Below, piece after piece: positions 1 through 5,743 of a stretch of 9,522 nucleotides of DNA. How positions within the stretch are numbered: the stretch's first letter is position 1; every line of letters starts with the position of its first letter. Below the pieces are notes generated by a model, which ran no database searches, was not told the origin of the DNA, and saw only the letters and a list, made by a program, of their open reading frames with translations. The position numbers and the translations under genes were made by a program. The DNA is from Candidatus Aenigmatarchaeota archaeon (GTDB lineage Archaea; Aenigmatarchaeota; Aenigmatarchaeia; Aenigmatarchaeales; Aenigmatarchaeaceae): the NCBI GenBank assembly GCA_028715225.1, contig JAQUSH010000022.1, forward strand, positions 1-9,522, written 5' to 3'.

Positions 1-555
1 CCATATCTCTTTGCATCCAGATTTGCTTATCTCTTCAATTATCTTATTTTTAGGATATGAAAATAATTTGCTTTTTGCCAATCTAGTTGCGCAGTAAGTG
101 CAGTTTCCGACACATCCAGAAGATATAGGAACTATATCTATTACAGGATTCTTTCTTAAAACAGGCAGGCACAGTTTAACATCGTTTGTTTCTCCAAATA
201 GTTCTACATGTTTTCCTTGAGATATTTTGCTTACACATTGGTCGATTTTTCTTACATGATGTGTACTAACTAGGTTTATCTCAGGAGAGATGTTATATAT
301 TTTGTCTTTTATTGTCTCCGGAGCACATCCTGCTACTATTATTTTCTTATCAGGATACTGTGTTATGATTTCTTCTAATCTGTATAGTAATTTTTGCTCA
401 GTTACGCTTTTTACAATGCAAGAATTTATGATAACCAAATCAGAATTATCAATGTCATTTACAATTTCAAATCCAGCTTTCTGCAATATGCCTCCCATTA
501 TCTCAGATTCATGCATATTTGCGCTGCATCCGTAAGTTTCGATGAAAATATTCAT
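1..555 (-). CDS. tRNA t6A37 methylthiotransferase, archaeal MtaB/CDKAL1-like radical SAM (partial, 3' end off window)
   Basis: First 185 residues of a methylthiotransferase that adds a methylthio group to N6-threonylcarbamoyladenosine at position 37 of ANN-decoding tRNAs. The N-terminal UPF0004 domain shows its three cluster cysteines: C10 in ETYGCSANMHESE, C46 in NSCIVKS and C77 in AGCAPE. The radical-SAM cluster motif follows as C148-x3-C152-x2-C155 (SSGCVGNCTYCATR). The rest of the radical-SAM barrel and the TRAM domain lie beyond the left edge. YGCSxN and CxVKSxTE are typical of the archaeal/eukaryotic e-MtaB branch rather than bacterial MiaB, judged from memory of the families. The ATG at 555-553 is the first in frame, and a TATA-like box sits about 22-28 bases upstream. 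The gene is divergent from the 622-1434 gene. Substrate specificity (t6A rather than i6A) is inferred from the family. Confidence 0.93.
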   Translation of the reverse strand, partial: MNIFIETYGCSANMHESEIMGGILQKAGFEIVNDIDNSDLVIINSCIVKSVTEQKLLYRLEEIITQYPDKKIIVAGCAPETIKDKIYNISPEINLVSTHHVRKIDQCVSKISQGKHVELFGETNDVKLCLPVLRKNPVIDIVPISSGCVGNCTYCATRLAKSKLFSYPKNKIIEEISKSGCKEIW

Positions 556-576
556 AATAATTAATTATAAGTTGTC

Positions 577-583
577 GTATATG
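577..583 (-). promoter_or_regulatory. TATA-like box for the methylthiotransferase gene
   Basis: On the minus strand the sequence reads CATATAC, 22-28 bases before the ATG at 555. This matches the spacing seen for the other genes here and would put the transcription start at or next to the start codon (leaderless). The box is weaker than others in the window. Confidence 0.45.
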
Positions 584-590
584 AGTTTAA

Positions 591-600
591 CCTTAAATCT
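591..600 (+). promoter_or_regulatory. TATA-like box for the 622-1434 gene
   Basis: CCTTAAATCT lies 22-31 bases before the ATG at 622 and is followed by a T-rich stretch. This is the same CTTAAAT-type box and spacing as at other starts in the window, implying a leaderless or near-leaderless transcript. It forms a compact divergent promoter region with the methylthiotransferase box at 577-583. Confidence 0.55.
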
Positions 601-621
601 TTTTCTATCCAATTATGTATT

Positions 622-1434
622 ATGAAAGAAAAATATGATATCCTACCTAGCAAAAAATACTCTGATAAGTTTAAAGATATTGCTATTAAATTGTATTATT
701 ATGCATCATCTATTGTATCAGGAGCTCTTGTAGCTAAAGCTTTCTATGATGTAATTATAGAAAGAAGCCCTGAAATGGCATTTGATGACGCAAAGGCAGC
801 TTCTATCGTATTTTTCCCAGCATATGCTGCAAAAAACAGGCATGATAGCACAGTGAACGCCAAGAAGGAATGGAAAAATATATCTGACGAACTTCAAAAA
901 TCAGGAGTTGATATCGATCTAGAGAAAACATATGAATCTGCACTTAAAGAGACGGATCCTTGGGATATCGTTAGATCTAAACCAGTTAAAGCGCTTAGAA
1001 AGTTTAAAGATGCTATAGTTGAGAGAGATTTTGCTGTTCGTGGTGCTAAAAAGAAGCTTAGAAGATTTAATGTTGAAGTTGATATAAGCAAGAAAGCTCA
1101 AGATTTCATAGTTGATTCAAAAGATGCATATGAGACACTGAAAGCGCAGGCAGAGACTAGCAGGTATATAGAAAATAACATAGACAGATTTGCATCGATC
1201 GAGGAAAGTGATCCAACATGCAACAATATAATAAAATATCTTACAGTTGAATCTGTCAGAGAATGTATCGATAAGATATTTGGAATAGAAAATAGTCATG
1301 GTCCTGTTGATAGCATAGAGAAATTAGCTGTAAAACTCCCTTTGGATCCTGAAAAGGTTAGAAAGGCTGAAAATTGCATTAGTACATGGGAAGAAACCGG
1401 AGAAATACCAGACATTTCAGCATTTACTAATTAG
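622..1434 (+). CDS. hypothetical 270-residue helical protein
   Basis: Not recognised. The protein is rich in Lys, Glu, Asp and Ala and looks mostly alpha-helical. Near the N-terminus are two moderately hydrophobic stretches, about residues 24-46 (containing IVSGALVAKAFYDVII) and 58-70 (AAASIVFFPAYAA-like). They could form a hairpin in or on the membrane, but each carries or borders charged residues, so this is weak. The remainder (about 80-270) is charged and soluble-looking, with many Lys/Arg around 125-150 (KALRKFKDAIVERDFAVRGAK). No nucleotide-binding, zinc or catalytic motif was seen. The first ATG (622) is supported by a TATA box 22-31 bases upstream, and the next Met is residue 52. The 3' end overlaps dph6 tail to tail by 4 bases. 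Continuous frame, promoter and normal codon use support a real gene. Confidence 0.8.
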   Translation: MKEKYDILPSKKYSDKFKDIAIKLYYYASSIVSGALVAKAFYDVIIERSPEMAFDDAKAASIVFFPAYAAKNRHDSTVNAKKEWKNISDELQKSGVDIDLEKTYESALKETDPWDIVRSKPVKALRKFKDAIVERDFAVRGAKKKLRRFNVEVDISKKAQDFIVDSKDAYETLKAQAETSRYIENNIDRFASIEESDPTCNNIIKYLTVESVRECIDKIFGIENSHGPVDSIEKLAVKLPLDPEKVRKAENCISTWEETGEIPDISAFTN

Positions 1435-2111
1435 ATTAGCTCAGCCTTTTTTATTATTAGTTCACCGCTTTGAGTTTTGTTGTCCCATTTTATTTCAGAT
1501 TCTATAATTTTAATTTTCTTAGAAAACATTGGACAGTTTAACACAAGACTTTCTGCTTCACCGCCTTCAAATCCAGTGCACACGTAACAAGTATCGTGCA
1601 GATTAGTCAGCTCAACAACAGCTTTCTTATCAATTTTTCTTCCAAGCCAGCTTTTGTCTAAGCCACTTGCAGCAACTGCAATCACAATTATATCAAAACC
1701 TGCGTCTATCATGTCTTTCCACAATTGTCCTGTTTTTGCACCCCATATAGGTGTTATTGATTTTAATTGAAGTTCGTTGCATATTTTTTCGATTCTATCT
1801 TTTTGATATTTTGAATATATTGCACCAGAAACAACACCTTCTATTTCGTATTTCTTTTTAGCTTCTTTTAATGCATCTTTTAGATCATTAAGTTCTTCTT
1901 CCTTAACACCTTTTGTTTCTTTGAATATGATAGGAATATTCATAGATTCTGCCTGAAGCTTTACAATATCAATTCCTGGCACGTGAAACATGTATGATTC
2001 TGGGTTTTCAGATTTTATTGATACAAATACACTTATCTCATGCTCTCTTTTTGCAAGAAACATTGAATATAATGAATCTTTTCCGCCTGATACTAGTGCT
2101 GCCAATTTCAT
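1431..2111 (-). CDS. dph6: diphthine--ammonia ligase Dph6
   Basis: ATP-dependent amidation of diphthine to diphthamide on translation elongation factor 2, the last step of diphthamide synthesis. The 226 residues match the usual length of single-domain archaeal Dph6 (about 220-230). The PP-loop ATP-pyrophosphatase motif SGGKDS is at residues 8-13. The middle has the family's GVVSGAIYSKYQKDRIEKIC block (93-111), followed by PIWG (121-124) and the GLDKSWLGRKID segment (150-161). The C-terminal signature is EGGEAESLVLNCPMF (182-196), where relatives usually read EGGEYETLVLD. A CxxC (C175, C178) directly precedes this motif, which I do not remember from relatives. The start is the first ATG, with a TATA-like box 22-29 bases upstream. 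It is divergent from the 41-codon mini-gene and convergent with the 622-1434 gene. Confidence 0.93.
   Translation of the reverse strand: MKLAALVSGGKDSLYSMFLAKREHEISVFVSIKSENPESYMFHVPGIDIVKLQAESMNIPIIFKETKGVKEEELNDLKDALKEAKKKYEIEGVVSGAIYSKYQKDRIEKICNELQLKSITPIWGAKTGQLWKDMIDAGFDIIVIAVAASGLDKSWLGRKIDKKAVVELTNLHDTCYVCTGFEGGEAESLVLNCPMFSKKIKIIESEIKWDNKTQSGELIIKKAELI
1447..1452 (+). terminator. T-tract terminator candidate for the 622-1434 gene
   Basis: A run of six T lies 13 bases after the TAG at 1432-1434. Archaeal RNA polymerase terminates on such U-tracts without a hairpin. The tract lies inside the last codons of dph6 on the other strand, as expected when convergent genes overlap. Confidence 0.4.
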
Positions 2112-2132
2112 AGAAAGGTATTATTAGTGAAG

Positions 2133-2140
2133 ATTAATAA
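2133..2140 (-). promoter_or_regulatory. TATA-like box for dph6
   Basis: On the minus strand the region reads TTTTATTAATCT, with core TTATTAAT 22-29 bases upstream of the dph6 ATG at 2111. Spacing agrees with leaderless transcription. The box for the divergent mini-gene is 27 bases to the right, so the two promoters share this short gap. Confidence 0.5.
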
Positions 2141-2166
2141 AATTCGTCTTTTGTTGAACTGTGTGA

Positions 2167-2174
2167 TTTATATA
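2167..2174 (+). promoter_or_regulatory. TATA box for the 41-codon mini-gene
   Basis: TTTATATA followed by CTTTT, 23-30 bases before the ATG at 2197. The same TTTATATACT sequence recurs at 7266-7275 before the zinc-ribbon gene at the same distance from its ATG, and at 2377-2386 before tbp. The repeated spacing is good evidence that all three are real promoters. Confidence 0.65.
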
Positions 2175-2196
2175 CTTTTACTAACACATAGTAGTT

Positions 2197-2322
2197 ATGA
2201 GTTATGAAGATAGAGACAGAAAACTGGATACGAGTTATAATCCAGATAAAAAGAGAAAACCAACAGATGCAGAACTTAGATTTGCTGGATACAAAGATGA
2301 TAAATTAGGCGATGATTTTTAA
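2197..2322 (+). CDS. 41-residue charged mini-protein, unknown function
   Basis: A short open frame, ATG at 2197 to TAA at 2320-2322, encoding 41 residues that begin MSYEDRDRKLD and end YKDDKLGDDF. It is strongly hydrophilic and rich in Asp, Lys and Arg. There is a central basic patch (DKKRK) and a possible short helix (TDAELRFAGY). It has no hydrophobic segment, cysteine or signal peptide, and may be largely disordered. Support for a real gene comes from the strong TATA box exactly 23-30 bases upstream, a T-tract right after the stop, and a frame filling the gap between dph6 and tbp. I do not recognise a family. It could be a small nucleic-acid- or ribosome-associated protein, but nothing in the sequence proves that. 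Confidence 0.7.
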   Translation: MSYEDRDRKLDTSYNPDKKRKPTDAELRFAGYKDDKLGDDF

Positions 2323-2332
2323 TTTTTTCTTT
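2323..2332 (+). terminator. T-tract terminator after the mini-gene
   Basis: TTTTTTCTTT begins directly after the TAA at 2320-2322. It is a typical archaeal oligo-T termination signal without an obvious hairpin, and it separates the mini-gene from the tbp promoter region starting about 2352. Confidence 0.55.
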
Positions 2333-2352
2333 AAGTTGAGTTTGTAAATAGC

Positions 2353-2361
2353 CTTTAAATA
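2353..2361 (+). promoter_or_regulatory. distal TATA box of tbp
   Basis: CTTTAAATA. Transcription starting about 25 bases downstream (around 2380-2385) would give an mRNA leader of roughly 20-25 bases that includes the Shine-Dalgarno at 2394-2399. A second TATA-like box lies 24 bases downstream, so which one is used is not settled by sequence. Confidence 0.5.
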
Positions 2362-2376
2362 CCTCCATTAGCCATA

Positions 2377-2385
2377 TTTATATAC
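2377..2385 (+). promoter_or_regulatory. proximal TATA-like box of tbp
   Basis: TTTATATAC, the same element used by two other genes here, 21-29 bases before the ATG at 2406. If used, transcription would start at about the start codon and bypass the Shine-Dalgarno (leaderless mRNA). It lies in the spacer of the inverted repeat. Confidence 0.45.
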
Positions 2386-2393
2386 TATTTAAA

Positions 2394-2399
2394 GGAGGT
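2394..2399 (+). promoter_or_regulatory. Shine-Dalgarno of tbp
   Basis: GGAGGT is complementary to the archaeal 16S rRNA 3' end. Its last G of GGAGG is 7 bases before the ATG at 2406 and only 4 before the GTG at 2403, favouring ATG. It is the only full-length Shine-Dalgarno I found; most other starts have none or a GGTG/GTGAT fragment. Confidence 0.75.
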
Positions 2400-2405
2400 T
2401 TTGTG

Positions 2406-2951
2406 ATGGGTTTTAGAATAAAAATCGAAAATGTGGTTGCTTCGTCTTCTTTCAATGTGCCAATTAAGTTAGAAAAAATTGTTTCATCTATGGAAGGCAT
2501 TGAATATGAACCAGAGCAGTTTCCTGGTTTAGTTATGAGATTAGCTGAACCAAAGGTAGCAGCATTGATTTTCTCTTCAGGAAAAACAGTTTGCACAGGA
2601 GCAAAATCACCACAAGATTCAAAATTAGCAATATCAAAGATCGTTGCAAGATTAAGGAAGATAGGAATAAAGATTCCTTCAAATTATAAAGTGAAATTGG
2701 AAAATATAGTTGCTTCAGCTAAGTTAGATCAGCAATTAAACTTAGACATGATAGCATTTTCATTAAGTAATACTGAATACGAACCAGAGCAGTTCCCTGG
2801 ATTGGTCTACAGAATGGATGATCCGAAAGTTACTTTTCTTTTGTTCGGAAGCGGAAAGATAATCTGCACAGGCGGAAGAAGCATAAATGATGTAAGACGT
2901 GCAGTAGAAAAGATAGACAAGCGTTTAAGGGACCTGGCTAAGAAGAAATAA
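2406..2951 (+). CDS. tbp: TATA-box-binding protein (TBP)
   Basis: General transcription factor that binds the TATA box and, with TFB, recruits the archaeal RNA polymerase. It is 181 residues, the usual archaeal length, and is built of two direct repeats about 91 residues apart (roughly 5-90 and 95-180). Both share IxxENxVAS at the start and the identical stretch EYEPEQFPGLV (about 33-43 and 124-134), followed by PKV and SGKxxCTG. The four DNA-intercalating phenylalanines are all present: F39 and F56 in repeat 1, F130 and F147 in repeat 2. The C-terminus is basic (RDLAKKK) with no acidic tail. ATG 2406 is preferred over the adjacent in-frame GTG 2403 by Shine-Dalgarno spacing. The upstream region has two TATA boxes and an inverted repeat, so self-regulation is possible. 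mcm follows 42 bases later with its own TATA box. Confidence 0.97.
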   Translation: MGFRIKIENVVASSSFNVPIKLEKIVSSMEGIEYEPEQFPGLVMRLAEPKVAALIFSSGKTVCTGAKSPQDSKLAISKIVARLRKIGIKIPSNYKVKLENIVASAKLDQQLNLDMIAFSLSNTEYEPEQFPGLVYRMDDPKVTFLLFGSGKIICTGGRSINDVRRAVEKIDKRLRDLAKKK

Positions 2952-2954
2952 GGG

Positions 2955-2962
2955 TATAAATA
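2955..2962 (+). promoter_or_regulatory. TATA box of the mcm operon
   Basis: TATAAATA begins only 4 bases after the tbp stop and is followed by a TTTTT run at 2963-2967. A start about 25-30 bases downstream gives a leader of only about 5-10 bases, just including GGTG at 2985-2988. The mcm pair therefore probably has its own promoter despite being next to tbp. Confidence 0.6.
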
Positions 2963-2984
2963 TTTTTGTGTTCAAGTATAATCA

Positions 2985-2988
2985 GGTG
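2985..2988 (+). promoter_or_regulatory. GGTG ribosome-binding motif of mcm
   Basis: GGTG ends 5 bases before the ATG at 2994 and is complementary to the archaeal 16S rRNA 3' end. It supports this start for mcm. Confidence 0.5.
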
Positions 2989-2993
2989 TTTAA

Positions 2994-4988
2994 ATGGAAG
3001 TTGAGCAGTTCGAAGAGTTTTTCAGGCAGTTTTATGAAAGCGAATTAATGTCAGCAGCTGCTCAAGGAAAAAAAGCATTTACTGTTGACTTTGCTTTGCT
3101 TGATAAATTTGATCCGATTCTGGCTGATAAGCTTCTTAATGACCCTGAAGAAATCTTAGATCAGGCAAGACAGGCTATATTCAACATTGATTTGCCTGAA
3201 GGTTCAGTTAAGATAGAGCCAAGGTTCAGAAACATACCAGATCAGCAAAATATCAGAATAAGAAACCTAAGATCAGAGCACATTGGCAGATTCATATCTA
3301 TAGATGGTGTTGTTCGATTAGCTTCAGAAGTTCTGCCTCAGATTCTTTTTGGTGTATATGAATGTCAAGACTGCGGATACAAGATGGAAGTAAAACCTGT
3401 TGACAGAATGATGAATCCTCCGATGGTTTGCGAAAAATGCGGTAGACGAGGAAGATTTGAATTGGTTGATAAAAAACTTTATGATTTTAGAATGATTAAA
3501 TTAGAAGAACCTTTTGAGATTTCCAGCGGGGAAAAGTCAACACAGCTTCGTATATTTTTGAAAGATGATTTGACTTCACCAGAGATACAGAAAAAACACG
3601 ATCCTGGTAACAGATTAAGAATAAACGGAATACTTCATGAACAGAAAAAAATATCAAAAGGAAGACTTAGAAGTGATATGGATGTATATCTTGATGCTAA
3701 TCATATTGAAACTTCTGAAATAGAATGGGATGAAGTTAATATCGAAGAGGAAGATGTTAAGAAGATAAAGGAAATTGCAGCTGATCCAGAGGTTTACAAT
3801 AAAATAATAAATTCTATTGCGCCTTCTATATTTGGTCTAGACAGAATAAAGGAGGCAGTTGCTCTTCAAATGTTTGGAGGAGTTTCTCACGTCATGGGTG
3901 ATGGTGTAAGAATCAGAGGAGATATTCATGTTTTATTGCTAGGTGATCCGTCAACTGCTAAATCACAGATATTAAAGTTGATATCAAGAGTTATGCCACG
4001 AGGCAAATATGTTTCTGGTAAAGGAACAAGTGCAGCAGGTTTAACAGCTACTGTTGTGAAAGATGAAGAGATAACAGGCGGTTGGGTTCTGGAAGCAGGA
4101 GCAATGATACTTGCTAACAAATCGTTGATTTCTATCGATGAGTTTGATAAGATTGCTAAAGAAGATATGGTAGCACTGCACGAAGCAATGTCTGTGCAGA
4201 CAATATCAATCGCAAAAGCATCTATAATCGCTACACTGCCAGCACAGGTTGCTGTGTTAGCTGGAGCAAATCCTAAATTATCCAGATTCGATCAATTCAA
4301 GGGAATTGCGCAGCAGATTGATATTCCTGAAACTATTCTTTCTAGATTTGATCTTAAATTTGTATTGAAAGACATACCAGACAAGGTAAGAGACAGAAAA
4401 CTTGCTGAGCACATTGTCGTAACCAGATTAAATCCTGAAAAAACCGAGCCTATGCTAAATCCAGATTTCATAAGAAAATATGTGGCATATGCTAAAAAAT
4501 ACTGCCAGCCGCAGATGACTACAGAAGCTGCAAACAGAATGGCTGATTTTTACGTTAACATGAGAGCAAAGGCTACAGGAGATTCTATTCCTATCACATT
4601 AAGACAAAATGAAGCTCTTATGAGATTAGCTGAAGCTTCAGCTAAGATAAGATTGTCACCAAAAGTCGAACTGCAAGATGCAGAAAGAGCAATCAATATA
4701 ATGGAATTCTCAATTATGGATCTAGGTTATGATGCTGAAACAGGAAGAATCGATATTGATAGAATTGAAGAAAAAACATCTTCAAGTCAGAGAACAAAGA
4801 TACATGCTGTGCTTGATGTTATTGAGATGCTTGAAAAGAAACTAGGCAAGCCTGTTGCGGTTGAGGAAGTAATCGCAGCATCAGAAGATAGGGGAATGAA
4901 TACCAAAGATGTTGAAGATTTATTGAACAGACTGGAAAAAGAAGGATTCACATTTACACCAAAACCACACTTCATACAGAGAGTATAA
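2994..4988 (+). CDS. mcm: replicative DNA helicase MCM
   Basis: Minichromosome maintenance protein, the hexameric 3'-5' helicase that unwinds DNA at the archaeal fork. It has 664 residues, normal for archaeal MCM. The N-terminal region (about 1-260) has a helical A domain and an OB fold holding a zinc ribbon: C124-x2-C127 and C146-x2-C149. The AAA+ domain has the MCM form of Walker A, GDPSTAKS (317-324), GTSAAGLTATV just after it (pre-sensor loop region), Walker B ISIDEFD with D382/E383, and the arginine-finger motif LSRFD (R451). The last 80 or so residues look like the usual winged helix (VEEVIAASEDRG...VEDLLNRLEKEGF). No intein or frameshift was seen. Only 2 bases separate it from the OB-fold gene downstream, so the two are likely co-transcribed and translationally coupled. 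Confidence 0.98.
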   Translation: MEVEQFEEFFRQFYESELMSAAAQGKKAFTVDFALLDKFDPILADKLLNDPEEILDQARQAIFNIDLPEGSVKIEPRFRNIPDQQNIRIRNLRSEHIGRFISIDGVVRLASEVLPQILFGVYECQDCGYKMEVKPVDRMMNPPMVCEKCGRRGRFELVDKKLYDFRMIKLEEPFEISSGEKSTQLRIFLKDDLTSPEIQKKHDPGNRLRINGILHEQKKISKGRLRSDMDVYLDANHIETSEIEWDEVNIEEEDVKKIKEIAADPEVYNKIINSIAPSIFGLDRIKEAVALQMFGGVSHVMGDGVRIRGDIHVLLLGDPSTAKSQILKLISRVMPRGKYVSGKGTSAAGLTATVVKDEEITGGWVLEAGAMILANKSLISIDEFDKIAKEDMVALHEAMSVQTISIAKASIIATLPAQVAVLAGANPKLSRFDQFKGIAQQIDIPETILSRFDLKFVLKDIPDKVRDRKLAEHIVVTRLNPEKTEPMLNPDFIRKYVAYAKKYCQPQMTTEAANRMADFYVNMRAKATGDSIPITLRQNEALMRLAEASAKIRLSPKVELQDAERAINIMEFSIMDLGYDAETGRIDIDRIEEKTSSSQRTKIHAVLDVIEMLEKKLGKPVAVEEVIAASEDRGMNTKDVEDLLNRLEKEGFTFTPKPHFIQRV

Positions 4989-4990
4989 TT

Positions 4991-5710
4991 ATGGAAACAA
5001 GAAGAATGACTTCTAAAAAAGCAGCGATAAATGAGATAACTAAAGGCAAATTTATAAAAAAAACAGGATTTGAAAGCAGCTATATTCTTACTGGTTTGGG
5101 CAGAAAGCTTTCAAGAGTGAGAGTTCTTGGATTGGTTGTTGACAAATATGTAAAGGAAGGATCTAATTATGCAGCAATAACTTTAGACGACGGAACCGAT
5201 ACGATAAGATGCAAAGTATTCATAATTACTAAAATATTTGATAATGTTACTAAAGGTGATTTAATAGATGTATTTGGGAAGTTGAAAGAATACAACAATG
5301 AAGTTTATATAATGCCAGAGATCATTTCAAAAGCTGATTCTAACATGGAGACATTAAGACTTCTAGAGCTTGAAGAGGCTTACAAAAAACACAAAGAGAG
5401 CATAGAAAAGATAAAGCAAGCTCCTACGAGAAATGCCAATGAGCTAAAAATATTGTTCAAAGATATAATAGATCCTGCTGACATAGAAGCTATACTTGAG
5501 TCTGGCTGTCTGGATCAGGTTATTCCTGAAAAAAAGATCGATACAAAAGATGTCATCCTTAGTATAATCAAGGAGAATGAAGGAATAGATTATCTTTCTA
5601 TAATCGAGAAGTCGGGATTAGATGAGAACACTGTTGATCAGACTGTTCAGGAACTTTTAGAGAACAAAACTTGTTTTGAACCATCCCCTGGCGTGATAAA
5701 AGTTCTTTGA
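4991..5710 (+). CDS. RPA32-like OB-fold / winged-helix single-strand DNA-binding protein
   Basis: Probable subunit or relative of archaeal replication protein A. Residues about 41-113 read as a single RPA-type OB fold (SRVRVLGLVVDKYV, then YAAITLDDGTDTIRCKVF, then KGDLIDVFGKLKEYNNEVYIMPE). A charged helical linker follows (about 120-180). Residues about 185-239 look like a winged helix (DVILSIIKENEGIDYLSIIEKSGLD). OB fold plus C-terminal winged helix is the domain order of eukaryotic RPA32. No zinc finger and no second OB fold were found, so it would need a partner or act as a small SSB. The ATG lies 2 bases after the mcm stop, which argues for a role at the replication fork. The exact archaeal family (RPA32 or RPA-associated protein) cannot be decided by eye. 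Confidence 0.8.
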   Translation: METRRMTSKKAAINEITKGKFIKKTGFESSYILTGLGRKLSRVRVLGLVVDKYVKEGSNYAAITLDDGTDTIRCKVFIITKIFDNVTKGDLIDVFGKLKEYNNEVYIMPEIISKADSNMETLRLLELEEAYKKHKESIEKIKQAPTRNANELKILFKDIIDPADIEAILESGCLDQVIPEKKIDTKDVILSIIKENEGIDYLSIIEKSGLDENTVDQTVQELLENKTCFEPSPGVIKVL

Positions 5711-5713
5711 TGG

Positions 5714-5721
5714 TTTTAAAT
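5714..5721 (+). promoter_or_regulatory. TATA box for the 5744-6460 gene
   Basis: TTTTAAAT, 23-30 bases before the ATG at 5744, directly after the stop of the OB-fold gene and followed by a TTTTT run (5723-5727) that may also end upstream transcription. It supports a separate, leaderless transcript starting at Met1. Confidence 0.55.
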
Positions 5722-5743
5722 CTTTTTAGTTTTAAGACTAATT

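Larger units (their letters stand above)
2352..2395. repeat. 10-base perfect inverted repeat spanning the tbp promoter
   Basis: CCTTTAAATA at 2352-2361 is the exact reverse complement of TATTTAAAGG at 2386-2395, with 24 bases between them. The left arm contains a TATA-like box. The right arm runs into the tbp Shine-Dalgarno, so its last GG belongs to GGAGGT. It could be an operator for a dimer or simply two AT-rich elements in opposite orientation. Confidence 0.6.

Noticed and set aside
290..535. 81-codon open frame on the plus strand
   Set aside because: It lies entirely antisense to the methylthiotransferase, whose cysteine motifs are unmistakable, and it has no promoter or family motif of its own.
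2352..2395. Inverted repeat as a riboswitch or RNA hairpin
   Set aside because: If transcription starts from either TATA box, the left arm is not transcribed, so a DNA-level role is more likely than an RNA stem.
2403..2405. GTG as the tbp start
   Set aside because: In frame and directly before ATG 2406, but only 4 bases from the Shine-Dalgarno; the ATG has better spacing.
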